From assembly GCF_002259705.1 (NCBI RefSeq), contig NZ_MWWT01000005.1, positions 186,001-250,000 of the forward strand: 64,000 nucleotides of DNA. The letters run 5' to 3'. Shown here piece by piece: positions 46,901-54,600 of the stretch. The position numbers were made by a program, and so were the translations under genes. Position 1 is the first letter of the stretch; the number at the start of each line of letters is the position of its first letter. The notes under the pieces are model-generated. The model made no database searches and was not told where the DNA came from. It worked only from the letters and a program-made list of their open reading frames with translations. The stretch comes from Alloscardovia macacae. Its GTDB lineage: Bacteria > Actinomycetota > Actinomycetes > Actinomycetales > Bifidobacteriaceae.

Positions 46901-47243
46901 TCTGGCAGAAAGTAATGATGATGATGCTATTACTGCTCTGAGTGATGCGGGAATAGGTGGAGTGTATGTTCTGTATACATCACAGACACAGGATAGTGCA
47001 TTCAGTTCCTTCGTAGCGAATGCTTCTGCATCAAATAATACGCAGACTGTGGTGAATAACGAGCGTGGCGCGTATATACGCATTTCGGTGAAAGCCACTA
47101 GCGAGCAGGGTGTATCTCTTCAGGGATTTGATGCTGCTGTACACAGCGTGTGGCGCGTCGTGTGGATTAGTGCCATGCTCGCCTGTGCCGTTATCTACCT
47201 TGCGCTAGCACTGCCACGCATGTTTATTCGAGGAGACAAGTAA
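43938..47243 (+). CDS. Giant membrane glycosyltransferase, family 2
   Basis: An 1101-aa protein. Residues ~55-330 form a GT2 domain (AAVVTVEKDTRYLAQTLTAVLRQTVLPGSVILVQ, then WFLHDDSRPLQDNYVDLL with the DD metal site, and DFGRRVSRSGGRVIVEPRARIGHRRA). At least ten hydrophobic segments follow, from about residue 355 to the C-terminus. A basic His/Thr/Gly repeat (~255-275) is inserted in the GT2 acceptor loop. Actinobacteria conserve such proteins next to DUF5719; they probably build cell-wall polysaccharide at the membrane. Start GTG with AAGG upstream. Confidence 0.87.
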   Translation: MKRLHHSTEVIRAADTRETVSVARAVLQAVQSVETSRPVLDARTAQLRASERSIDPTLAAVVTVEKDTRYLAQTLTAVLRQTVLPGSVILVQCTGAEALQKDAQSEQLMLTTALESAPTAVHVVTLESAHSWAGAVTAGVNEAAERGMISNSVEFLWFLHDDSRPLQDNYVDLLNEVRHNNSTASFISSKQLSWDGEVLQNVGYFARSGHRLTTLVVDGEPDQDQYDSHQDVYAASLTGAFVRRADWMRLGGFTSAAQPHTGQRRTRGTRGTHGAHAVAGTYGVSRDFGRRVSRSGGRVIVEPRARIGHRRARLEGVRTNRGTVHPVQHEDLRTFKNTALAQKAARDTFYYSDMSMLRWIYIWPLSILLSLVRAVSGFIHKQPYEALCELLLPWYMLTHLGAALTQRRMLASVQKTTVSQLSQSGQVVATADQLRVLRDHEADLTSQQSRSIMSPMVRKHVRNLARRRYAWLAGAALVTFVANVAVHFTALRGIVAGSHLASSTLVSTASTTRELFEAATTVYSFGDISGTPLPSSPFLLLYALASLFTFGHAYATSALILVVSVPAALMSMWALAGVFTRSNLARITLAMTWVASGYGTGIFLNGNLPLMVVYAVLPAAVAFTAKAVGVYQTEDPIESEPSVQAAAWSALCYAIVCVCEPAYILLLVVVGIVSVLVWRRHVIMLVSLLLPSVLVLLPTFVSVVRAPQTFGQLFADVTTGVSGLGTVRGSDPLRSLLGVFLPANTSLISLGMPSGVASAVVLVACVAGAALLVLSVMALAVPSALGTSRTLWLTLACAAFLAAFAPSVAVALGDSGVLYASVLPAGLVMLLCILTCAAILSGPARAQFIPILAKDKRQFAGHLEGVSEKESSKGRILFGISRGLIVALCVLMVGVWTVGSVANTRSSQENALVSSSATLPIVAREYVQAEPGRRVAVVQMQADQHLSYSILPSAHGDIIFSSAALDASRVVHTQFSTAEMNVGQAIASLAESNDDDAITALSDAGIGGVYVLYTSQTQDSAFSSFVANASASNNTQTVVNNERGAYIRISVKATSEQGVSLQGFDAAVHSVWRVVWISAMLACAVIYLALALPRMFIRGDK

Positions 47244-48764
47244 ATGAGTTTCGCACGTCGAGTATTCCGTATTACGGGCGCTGTGGTGAGCGCTGCAGTG
47301 CTCATCGCTGCTGGAGGAGTGGCGCTTTCTGGCGCGTTACCGCTGCCATCTCTTCCTGTTGATTCAGAACGTTCTACGACGTCGACGCATGAGGTGGCGC
47401 AGCTGAATTCGTCTCTGTACTGCCCAGCGCGCATGCAGCTGGCGGATGCAGAAGACTATGGAGATGCAGCTTTTCAGGCTAGTGAGGGGAACCTCACAGC
47501 TGGTATGCGTGTGTCCATGATGGGGGCACTCTACCAGGCAGACGTCTCTGGCATAGATGGGGTCTCGCCGACATCACTCATCGGGGATGGGGCCCTGGCA
47601 GATGGGGCAGTGCGTTCGAGTGTCCAGGAAGCTTCAAACTCGCATATCCTCCATACGCGTACTCTCCAAGCACGTTCTTTTACAGGAGCTCGTGGTGTCG
47701 TAGCGTCCTGGGCAAGCCAGGGGGATCTGCGGGGCATTTCTGCCTCATCATGCGTAGGCTTCGAAACCACGCAGTCCTTCCTCGTTCCTCCCACGAGTAC
47801 GGGATGGTCGCAGCAGCTGATTCTGGTGAATTCTTCGGATAAAGCCACGACAGTCACTCTTCATGTTCATTCGACGAAGTCTTCTGACGAAGTATCTCTC
47901 GAAACCCATGCTACAGCTACTGTCGCAGCGCATGCGGAAACAGTGGTGGACCTCGCAGCTGCGTTCGCGTCCTCGGATATGAGTTTCGTGACGGTGTCCA
48001 GTGATGCTGCACCCGTGGCAGCTGTGGTGCGTGCAGTCCACATGAATGGCCTGACTCCTCAAGGCTCGGATTACATACAGCCGCTCGCTCTAGCATCGCG
48101 AAGTCAGGTTATCCCTGCGCTCAGTGATGCTGCCACAGTACAGATGGGACTATATGCAGGCGAAAGTGGAAGAGCGCAGCTGACGTTTATGGGGGATTCT
48201 GGAAAGCTCGGAACGCGAAGCCTCGACTATACTGCCCATCAGGTATTTACTCAGACTCTGAGCTCTCTTCCAGCAGGAACACGTTCTCTCCTCATCGAGT
48301 CTACGACTCCTGTGCGTGCATCGGTACTTACTACTTCTGCAGAAGCAGACCGTGGGCAGAGCGATTTCGCTGTCTCCTCAGCAGAATCTGCCCATACAGC
48401 GTACGCGCTCACCTCTCCTGACTCGGTATCTTCGCGTATAGAAGTGACGAATGCCTCACCTCAGAAGCATACTGCACGTGTGGTCGCCTACGATGATGCG
48501 GGAAATCAGGTCGGTCAGCGCGACATCGAGCTGAATGCTCAGTCTACGGATAGTTTCTCGCTCTCGGATATAGCGCAGCGAGGAACGTCTATCCATATTA
48601 CTCAGGTAGAGCAGGGCGCAGGAGCTCTCGTCGTCGGTCAGCTGCTCACCCAGTCATCTCTGACGGATGCATCCGTAGCACAGCGTTCTACACTCACAGT
48701 CCCATCTATGGAACTGTCTACTGCACAGTATGCTGTGACGCAGAGAAAGACCCTACTGAACTAG
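47244..48764 (+). CDS. DUF5719 family membrane-anchored protein
   Basis: A 506-aa protein starting on the base after the glycosyltransferase stop. It has one N-terminal membrane segment (VFRITGAVVSAAVLIAAGGVAL), and the rest is Ser/Thr/Ala-rich outer sequence with beta-sandwich repeats such as QQLILVNSSDKATTVTLHV and SRIEVTNASPQKHTARVVAYDDAGNQ. Proteins of this family always follow the giant GT2 in actinobacteria; the role is unknown, probably as an outer partner. Two cysteines could form a disulfide. Confidence 0.83.
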   Translation: MSFARRVFRITGAVVSAAVLIAAGGVALSGALPLPSLPVDSERSTTSTHEVAQLNSSLYCPARMQLADAEDYGDAAFQASEGNLTAGMRVSMMGALYQADVSGIDGVSPTSLIGDGALADGAVRSSVQEASNSHILHTRTLQARSFTGARGVVASWASQGDLRGISASSCVGFETTQSFLVPPTSTGWSQQLILVNSSDKATTVTLHVHSTKSSDEVSLETHATATVAAHAETVVDLAAAFASSDMSFVTVSSDAAPVAAVVRAVHMNGLTPQGSDYIQPLALASRSQVIPALSDAATVQMGLYAGESGRAQLTFMGDSGKLGTRSLDYTAHQVFTQTLSSLPAGTRSLLIESTTPVRASVLTTSAEADRGQSDFAVSSAESAHTAYALTSPDSVSSRIEVTNASPQKHTARVVAYDDAGNQVGQRDIELNAQSTDSFSLSDIAQRGTSIHITQVEQGAGALVVGQLLTQSSLTDASVAQRSTLTVPSMELSTAQYAVTQRKTLLN

Positions 48765-48799
48765 CTTTTCTCGCGTTCTACACTGCATAGTGACCCGAG

Positions 48800-49237
48800 C
48801 TAGCCCTGCCAGTTCGGGTCTATGTTTTCGGGATTCATGCCGTAGAGGGATGCGAGCTGGCGGACTATCTCCATACGAATAAGGAGCTGAAGGTCTATGC
48901 GGTCTCTGGCCCTCGACTCGATGGGGCGTCGATAGAGCGCGATGCGCGCAGGGACCCCGTGCTCAGCGGGGAAACTTTGTGAAAGCTTCACGCGGAATTC
49001 TTCCCATGCGAGGGGATCTGATGGTGGGACATCCTCCACAGCGCATTCGACACGGGTGAAGAGCTCTGGCCATGCTCTCTTGAGCCGGGTCACCTGAGAA
49101 AGCACCTGATCATCAAAGTAGCCTGCAGATGTGCGGTACTGAGGAATATGAGTACCGAAGACAGGACGGCGAATGCCACGTCCATGAGGATTCCTATATG
49201 TGTGCTGTTCCCAAGGCAAAACCATACTAGCGAGCAT
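48800..49237 (-). CDS. Metallopeptidase-like protein with degenerate active site
   Basis: A 145-aa member of the small actinobacterial zincin-like family: RNPHGRGIRRPVFGTHIPQYRTSAGYFDDQVLSQVTRLKRAWPEL and FAVEDVPPSDP-type VECAVEDVPPSDP are typical. The expected zinc motif HExxH near the C-terminus reads RMEIVRQL here, so both histidines are missing and it cannot be an ordinary metallopeptidase. Convergent with DUF5719 and divergent from the HAD fusion gene. Confidence 0.75.
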   Translation of the reverse strand: MLASMVLPWEQHTYRNPHGRGIRRPVFGTHIPQYRTSAGYFDDQVLSQVTRLKRAWPELFTRVECAVEDVPPSDPLAWEEFRVKLSQSFPAEHGVPARIALYRRPIESRARDRIDLQLLIRMEIVRQLASLYGMNPENIDPNWQG

Positions 49238-49297
49238 ACCAGTTCACGCATACCATGCCACTTGATAGAATGGGGCATAATGAAACAAGGAGGCGAT

Positions 49298-50407
49298 ATG
49301 AGCAGTATGTATGTGAAGGGGGGCGGTGAAGTCCCTCATGCGGGTACAGTAGATGTATCGCTCTACGCTGCGGGAACAGGGCTCATAGCGTTCGACCTCG
49401 ATAATACTCTGGCACGTTCGAAGATGCCTATGCTCGAACATACGGCAGATCTTTTCGCATCTCTCACCCATATCCTTCCTGTCGCTATAGTGACGGGAGG
49501 TCGTTTCGAACTTATCGAATCTCAGGTTCTCGATGCGGTCCAGCAGAATGCATACCTCCCACATCTGGCTTTGCTGCCGACTACAGGAACCTCTTACTAT
49601 ACGTGGAATGGTCATGCTTTTACGCGTGAATATGCTGTAGAGCTGACTGCTGATCAGCGCAAACGAGCCTGCTGTGTCCTCGAAAAGTATGCGAAAAAGT
49701 ATGGCTTGTGGCAGGAGCCTGCAGAAGGTGGCCATATAGAGGACCGTGGGTCACAGATTACGTTTTCTGCCTTAGGTGCTCATGCTCGCGCGGACCGTAA
49801 AGAAGTATGGGACCCCGACGGGTCTCGCAGGGCTCCACTGGCGGCCCGTGCCCAGGAACTTCTGCCAGAACTGACTGTGCGCGTCGCTGGTGGAACGAGC
49901 ATAGATGTGTACTCGCGTGGTGTAGATAAAGCATATGCGGTGGAAAAGCTCGCAGAACTTCATCATATACGTGTACAGGATATCGTGTTCGTGGGCGACC
50001 GTATGACACCGGGGGGAAATGATTATCCCGCTGCACAGGCAGGTGTGCGCGCGCTACGTGTGGATTCTCCGCGAGATACGGAAGTATTTATGCAGGAGTT
50101 TATGGAGAGCTATACACGAGGACTGCGTATGAATGTGCGCACTCAGGAGCTGTGGGTGCATGGGGATCTCGTGGATATCTCTCCTACGGAATTTTCTCTT
50201 CTGTGTGCTCTTCTTCACTCGGGTGGGCGGGTAATGAGCAGACAGCAGCTACTCAGCGATGCATGGGGATATGCAGACTCCGGAGATACTCGACTTCTCA
50301 GTGTATCTATAGCACGTCTGCGTTCCATTATCGAGGATAATCCTCGCATGCCGCAGCGCATTCTCACAGTACGTGGCGGAGGATACCGCTTCGTGCATGC
50401 CGGATAG
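49298..50407 (+). CDS. HAD-IIB phosphatase fused to an OmpR/PhoB-type winged helix
   Basis: A 369-aa two-domain protein. Residues ~25-265 form a HAD-superfamily phosphatase with all four motifs: FDLDNTLA (Asp33, Asp35), VTGGR (Thr66), Lys211 in VDKAYAVEKL, and GDRMTPGGND (Asp234, Asp242); the cap is of the phosphomannomutase/sugar-phosphatase type. Residues ~274-369 are a complete OmpR-type DNA-binding domain: LVDISPTEFSLLCALLHSGGRVMSRQQLLSDAWGY, SVSIARLRSIIE and ILTVRGGGYRFV. The HAD takes the place of the receiver domain of a response regulator. Start ATG follows AAGGAGG by four bases. No histidine kinase is adjacent. Confidence 0.85.
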   Translation: MSSMYVKGGGEVPHAGTVDVSLYAAGTGLIAFDLDNTLARSKMPMLEHTADLFASLTHILPVAIVTGGRFELIESQVLDAVQQNAYLPHLALLPTTGTSYYTWNGHAFTREYAVELTADQRKRACCVLEKYAKKYGLWQEPAEGGHIEDRGSQITFSALGAHARADRKEVWDPDGSRRAPLAARAQELLPELTVRVAGGTSIDVYSRGVDKAYAVEKLAELHHIRVQDIVFVGDRMTPGGNDYPAAQAGVRALRVDSPRDTEVFMQEFMESYTRGLRMNVRTQELWVHGDLVDISPTEFSLLCALLHSGGRVMSRQQLLSDAWGYADSGDTRLLSVSIARLRSIIEDNPRMPQRILTVRGGGYRFVHAG

Positions 50408-50496
50408 GAATTCTCTTCTACGGAGTGTCGCGACACGGTTATTCACATCGGGTCACATATCCTCAAGAGGTTTTACTTTTCTGGATTTTTCGATAT

Positions 50497-51234
50497 ATGC
50501 TCTCTGATATGACGGTAGATATCCTCCAGATGGCGAGCATGGTCCTCTTCCCGAGGTCTTGTGCAGGCTGTGGAGCACGCGATAGTGTGCTCTGTGATGC
50601 CTGCTCTCAGCTTTTTCTTCGATGGCGGGAGCGTAGTATAGCGCACTCATTTACAGTCTTTTCCTGCGGGCAGTATACGCGTGCTGTGCGTAACGCTGTT
50701 CTGGCGTGGAAAGACCATGGAGATGAAGAGCTCGATGTTCTCTTTGCTGGCCTCCTAGCTGAGCGCATTATCTGTGTGCTGAAGAATATTCTCTCCACAG
50801 ATGTGCAGGTGTGCGTCGTTCCTGCACCATCATCGCCGAAATCTGTGCAGTCTCGTGGCCGAGCCCATATGAATATCTTATCCATACGTATAGTTCAGCA
50901 GATAAACGCGTATACGCAGGAGCAGGGGAGTAACTGCCGTGCGCATATGTGTCCGTGTCTTCACATCGACGCGAAAATACGTAAATCCGTTACCGCATCT
51001 CACCGTAAGGAACGTGCGGAGCGCCTGAGTAAGGGCCTCCTCTATGAGCCACAGCACGCTGGCGATGCTGAGGGGAGTAAGCGGTGTACTATCATTCTCG
51101 ACGATATAGTAACCAGTGGAGCCACTCTGCGCGCATGTGTGCGCTTACTGCGCTCTCGGGGAGAACATGTTCTGGCTGCGTTTACTCTCAGCGATGCAGA
51201 CAGGCACACTCCTGATAATGCCTACTATGCATGA
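50497..51234 (+). CDS. comF: ComF-family phosphoribosyltransferase-like protein
   Basis: A ~245-aa protein with an N-terminal zinc motif (CAGCGARDSVLCDAC) and a phosphoribosyltransferase fold whose PRPP loop is CTIILDDIVTSGATLRA. ComF is needed for DNA uptake in competent bacteria and its relatives occur widely without proven biochemistry. VVPAPSSPKSVQSRGRAHMNIL is a further family motif. The start is uncertain (50497 or 50509); no strong ribosome-binding site is visible. It follows the HAD fusion gene and overlaps umuC at the stops by 10 bp. Confidence 0.85.
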   Translation: MLSDMTVDILQMASMVLFPRSCAGCGARDSVLCDACSQLFLRWRERSIAHSFTVFSCGQYTRAVRNAVLAWKDHGDEELDVLFAGLLAERIICVLKNILSTDVQVCVVPAPSSPKSVQSRGRAHMNILSIRIVQQINAYTQEQGSNCRAHMCPCLHIDAKIRKSVTASHRKERAERLSKGLLYEPQHAGDAEGSKRCTIILDDIVTSGATLRACVRLLRSRGEHVLAAFTLSDADRHTPDNAYYA

Positions 51235-52544
51235 ACGGTAGCCATCTCTGACCAGCGGGTTGTGGCGCGTGCAGACAGATGCTCGCGTTTCATGGACCAG
51301 TGAGCTCCCGTATCCTGATCCATGCGTCCCTGTCCGCGAATTCCTCCGTAGCCTACGCCTATGCGAAAGTCCCCGAAACGCTGACGTGCTGTCTCGAGAA
51401 CATCAGACAGTGCGGTATCTGTGTGAGCGGAGAATACATCGAGAGGCTGGTAGTCTGCTTCGTCGATAAGCCCATGGAGGATAACTCCCGCGCGTACATA
51501 GGCTGCTCCCACAGTAAACTGTCCATCGATACAGCGACAGGCAGCCTGAGTGAGCGCAAGAGGATCATTCGTCGGCTCGTTCAGAGCTACAGTACCGTGA
51601 ATATGGGATGCCAGTTCCTGCTCCTTAAAGCGGCTCGTCGAACAAAAGACAGATACGTACGAGCAGAGGCTTTCCTGGGCAGTGAGGCGATGGAGCGCCT
51701 TCTGCGTGTAGACGCTTACTGCCTGGCGAAGCTCGCTCGCGCTATAGATAGGGTGAGAGAACATGCGCGAGCACATAATCTGTGTGGTGCGCCGACCGTG
51801 GAGAGCATTATCCTCATCGTCGATGCGAATGCAGGATATGCCTCGAAGCTCGAAGATGGTCTGCTGGATATGCACGCCGAATTTCTTGCGCAGAAGTACA
51901 GCATCGCTATCCCGTAGATCCTGTGCAGTAAGAATACCCATGGCCATGAGTTTTGGAGCGAGGCGGCGTCCCACGCCCCACACGTCTCCTACGGGAACGT
52001 GCGCCAGAAAGTGAGAGTCGGTAGACACGGCTTCGTCCCAGGTCATAATCCCTCGCACTCCACGATAATGCTTTGACCAGTGGCTCACCACTTTCGCGAG
52101 AGTATGCGTAGGAGCTATGCCTATAGATATGGGAAGGTCGAGCCCCTGCCAGACTGCCTCTCGCATGCGTGTACTTGTTTCTACGAGCGTAACGGTATCT
52201 GCCTGTACGTCGAAGAAACACTCATCGATGGAATACACTGTTTGATGAGGAAAAAATGTGCTCATCACGTTCATCATGCGCGAGGACAAGCTCGCGTATA
52301 GCTCGTAGTTCGAGCTTCGCGCTACGATGCCGTCGCGCTGTGCCTGCTCGCGAATCTTAAACCATGCGATGCCTTCAGGAATGCCCATCTTCTTCACTTC
52401 AGCACTACGCGCGACGACGCATCCGTCATTATTCGACAGGACCACGAGGGGAGTGTGAGCGAGCTGTGGGTGGAAGACGCGCTCGCAGGAGGCGAAGAAA
52501 CTATCTGCATCTGCGAGAATAATCTGGCGTGGAGAGGTGTTCAT
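51225..52544 (-). CDS. umuC: Y-family DNA polymerase V subunit UmuC
   Basis: A 439-aa error-prone translesion polymerase. IILADADSFFASCERVFHP carries the first catalytic Asp pair, LVVLSNNDGCVVARSAEVKKMGI is the UmuC finger motif, and VYSIDECFFDV is the SIDE motif with the catalytic Asp/Glu. WGVGRRLAPKLMAMGILTAQDLRD is the HhH thumb. The start ATG at 52544 follows AAAGGA. It lies 16 bp behind umuD and is convergent with comF, overlapping its stop. Confidence 0.93.
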   Translation of the reverse strand: MNTSPRQIILADADSFFASCERVFHPQLAHTPLVVLSNNDGCVVARSAEVKKMGIPEGIAWFKIREQAQRDGIVARSSNYELYASLSSRMMNVMSTFFPHQTVYSIDECFFDVQADTVTLVETSTRMREAVWQGLDLPISIGIAPTHTLAKVVSHWSKHYRGVRGIMTWDEAVSTDSHFLAHVPVGDVWGVGRRLAPKLMAMGILTAQDLRDSDAVLLRKKFGVHIQQTIFELRGISCIRIDDEDNALHGRRTTQIMCSRMFSHPIYSASELRQAVSVYTQKALHRLTAQESLCSYVSVFCSTSRFKEQELASHIHGTVALNEPTNDPLALTQAACRCIDGQFTVGAAYVRAGVILHGLIDEADYQPLDVFSAHTDTALSDVLETARQRFGDFRIGVGYGGIRGQGRMDQDTGAHWSMKREHLSARATTRWSEMATVHA

Positions 52545-52560
52545 GGTGCGCATCCTTTTA

Positions 52561-52965
52561 CTATGCGTATACGCGAGCACACTGCGGGTGATAGTTCCCT
52601 ATAACGACGCCCCACAGAGTAACGGATTCGTCGAAATACAGCTGGATATCTGGATATGCGGGATTCTCAGCGTGAAGAACGGGATTCCCCTGAGTATCCG
52701 ACAGAAGGCGCTTTACAGTAAGGTCCCCGTCGAGGGCAGCTATGACCACATCCCCCTGCTGGGGAGTTAAGGAACGGTCGATGATGAGCAAGTCGCCGTC
52801 GTATATCCCCGCGCCTTCCATGGACGATCCGGCTACGCGTACCACGAACGACGTGTCTGGATGCACGATGACGTTCGTGTCGAAGGAGAAGTCCCCAGAA
52901 AAGTAATCCTGTGCCACAGAAGGGAATCCAGCGTGGACGGATTCGAGAGCGGTAGGAATACCCAT
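52561..52965 (-). CDS. umuD: UmuD, LexA-like self-cleaving subunit
   Basis: A 134-aa S24 peptidase. The RecA-induced cleavage site is Ala12-Gly13 (HAGFPS); the catalytic pair is Ser48 (RVAGSSMEGAG) and Lys85 (LTVKRLL). The cleaved form joins UmuC as polymerase V. The start ATG at 52965 follows AAAGG; GTG at 52974 is also possible. A LexA operator lies 12 bp upstream, so the pair is SOS-induced. Confidence 0.94.
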   Translation of the reverse strand: MGIPTALESVHAGFPSVAQDYFSGDFSFDTNVIVHPDTSFVVRVAGSSMEGAGIYDGDLLIIDRSLTPQQGDVVIAALDGDLTVKRLLSDTQGNPVLHAENPAYPDIQLYFDESVTLWGVVIGNYHPQCARVYA

Positions 52966-52976
52966 AATAGCCACCT

Positions 52977-52994
52977 TTCGAACAACTGTTCGAA
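52977..52994. promoter_or_regulatory. LexA (SOS) box upstream of umuDC
   Basis: TTCGAACAACTGTTCGAA fits the actinobacterial/Gram-positive LexA consensus CGAACnnnnGTTCG, with perfect symmetry outside the four central bases. It lies just upstream of the umuD ribosome-binding site and would block its promoter. Confidence 0.92.
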
Positions 52995-53029
52995 TATTTT
53001 GTCATAGAGTATGGACCTACGGATGAGAA

Positions 53030-53049
53030 AGCCACGCCGAAGCGTGGCT
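53030..53049 (-). terminator. Intrinsic terminator after the histidine kinase gene
   Basis: AGCCACGC (53030-53037) pairs with GCGTGGCT (53042-53049) around a 4-nt loop (TTCG on the minus strand), 32 bp past the kinase stop. The T-run is short. Confidence 0.75.
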
Positions 53050-53080
53050 CGTGAAAGAAGAGGGAGAATTGGCAGAAAAA

Positions 53081-54406
53081 CTAAGCAGAGACGTGCCATT
53101 TCGGCAGAACTGTCTCGAAGTTCACGCCGCGGCTGTCGTCTACGACCTGAACGGTGCCCTGATGCAGCTCGGCAGCCCAGCGCGCGATAGACAGGCCCAG
53201 GCCAGTGCCGCCAGAAACGGTGCCCGGACGGTTCCGGTGGCCTTTTACATAACGGCGGAAAATGTCTGAGCGGTCTTCCGGAGCTATCTGCGAGCCGAAA
53301 TTCACGACGTTAATGATGACGGTCCCATGCATCGTATCCTCACGTGCATCCACACTAATGGACGTGTTATCTGCCGAATGCTTCAAAGCATTCGCGATGA
53401 TGTTCGTAAAGAGCTGACGTAGACGGTCCTCATCGCCCTCCATCCAGATGTCTGCAGGCGCATTCAGGGCGATGGTATGGTTATGGCTCGCATCTGCTAT
53501 CTCGAGTGGAGCGATGACATCGTCGAGAAACTCGTGGACGTTAAACTTCGAAATCTCCAGACTTGCAGCTCCTGCCTCCATGCGGCTCAGGTCGAGCAGG
53601 AAAGCGATGAGGTCACCTAGGCGCTGAGTCTGCCCGACGATGCTTTCGAGGTTCGCAGGAGTCGGGTCTACGACGCCATCGGCCATATTCTCCACGAGAG
53701 CCTGAAGGGCGGAAACGGGAGTGCGCAGCTCGTGGCTCACATTCGCTATGAGGTCACGGCGCATCTGATCGGCATGCTCGAGCTCATCGGCCATCACATT
53801 AAACGAGCGGGACAGCTGGCCCACTTCGTCATTACTGTCTAAGGCCATAGAGACGCGTTTTGTGTAGTCGCCCTGAGTGAGGGCTTCTGCAGCATCGCGG
53901 ATTTCGCGCAGAGGTGCGGTGAGGCCCTGCGCGAAGAAGTACGTGAGTGCGAGTGCGAGTGCTATGGTAATGGGCAGAGCTACCCATCCGGACAGGCCTA
54001 TCTTTAAGAGGCCCCATGCAGCTACGAAAGCGAAGAAGGTGGCTAAACCGATGAGCACGCTGAGCTCTATCTTTAGCGAGGAGATAATGCCTAGAGGGCG
54101 GTAGCGGTTAAAGTGGTAGTGCTGAAAATGCTCGCGGGTAAAGAGATGGCTGCTACGGTTTTTTATACGCTGTTCAGGTGGGATTTTCTCGCGATGTACG
54201 GAAGGCGATGTAAAGAGCGCGGAAGGTGCGGAAGGCGCGCAGGATTCAGCAGATGCGCAGGATTCAGACCCAGGAACGTCAGTATGCTGAGCATTTTCAG
54301 CATACTCTGTATGCTCAGTATGCTTTGTGATTTCGGATGTGTCTGCTGGCGTAGTCTCTGCCGGTGTAGTCTCTGCTGGCATAGTGTCTGGGGAAGATGA
54401 GTTCAT
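53081..54406 (-). CDS. Two-component sensor histidine kinase
   Basis: A 441-aa kinase with a ~105-residue Thr/Glu/Ser-rich cytoplasmic head, two membrane segments (112-135, 137-159) joined by only a few residues, HAMP domain (160-212), HisKA (NVSHELRTP, His225) and HATPase (FTNIIANALKHSADNT, GTGLGLSIARW). The virtually absent outer loop suggests it senses within the membrane or through a partner. The head contains near-repeats of PAETT, with matching DNA repeats. It lies downstream of its response regulator, separated by a hairpin. Confidence 0.9.
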   Translation of the reverse strand: MNSSSPDTMPAETTPAETTPADTSEITKHTEHTEYAENAQHTDVPGSESCASAESCAPSAPSALFTSPSVHREKIPPEQRIKNRSSHLFTREHFQHYHFNRYRPLGIISSLKIELSVLIGLATFFAFVAAWGLLKIGLSGWVALPITIALALALTYFFAQGLTAPLREIRDAAEALTQGDYTKRVSMALDSNDEVGQLSRSFNVMADELEHADQMRRDLIANVSHELRTPVSALQALVENMADGVVDPTPANLESIVGQTQRLGDLIAFLLDLSRMEAGAASLEISKFNVHEFLDDVIAPLEIADASHNHTIALNAPADIWMEGDEDRLRQLFTNIIANALKHSADNTSISVDAREDTMHGTVIINVVNFGSQIAPEDRSDIFRRYVKGHRNRPGTVSGGTGLGLSIARWAAELHQGTVQVVDDSRGVNFETVLPKWHVSA

Positions 54407-54448
54407 AATTCACTCGATGTGGAGAATGTATCGGATAAAACACAAAGT

Positions 54449-54488
54449 AGTGCCGTGACGGTGAAGAGGATGAAGTCGTCACGGCACT
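54449..54488 (-). terminator. Hairpin between response regulator and kinase genes
   Basis: A perfect 12-bp stem (54449-54460 with 54477-54488) lies in the 186-bp gap between the two genes. On the minus strand it is followed by a modest T-rich run, so it may stop part of the transcripts and keep the kinase scarcer than the regulator. Confidence 0.7.
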
Positions 54489-54559
54489 AAAAAATAAGCG
54501 TTCTCATGGGATAGGGCATACGCCTATACGATGGAGATCACCATACTGCGCACTCATTT

Positions 54560-54600
54560 CGTCCTATGGTGCTCGTCCTATGGGCGCTCGTCCTACTGTG
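54560..54600 (+). repeat. Three 14-15-bp direct repeats at the end of the response regulator gene
   Basis: Copies of CTCGTCCTATGGGCG (with changes) occur at about 54560, 54572 and 54587, spanning the stop codon of the regulator. Probably slipped replication; no function seen. Confidence 0.5.
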
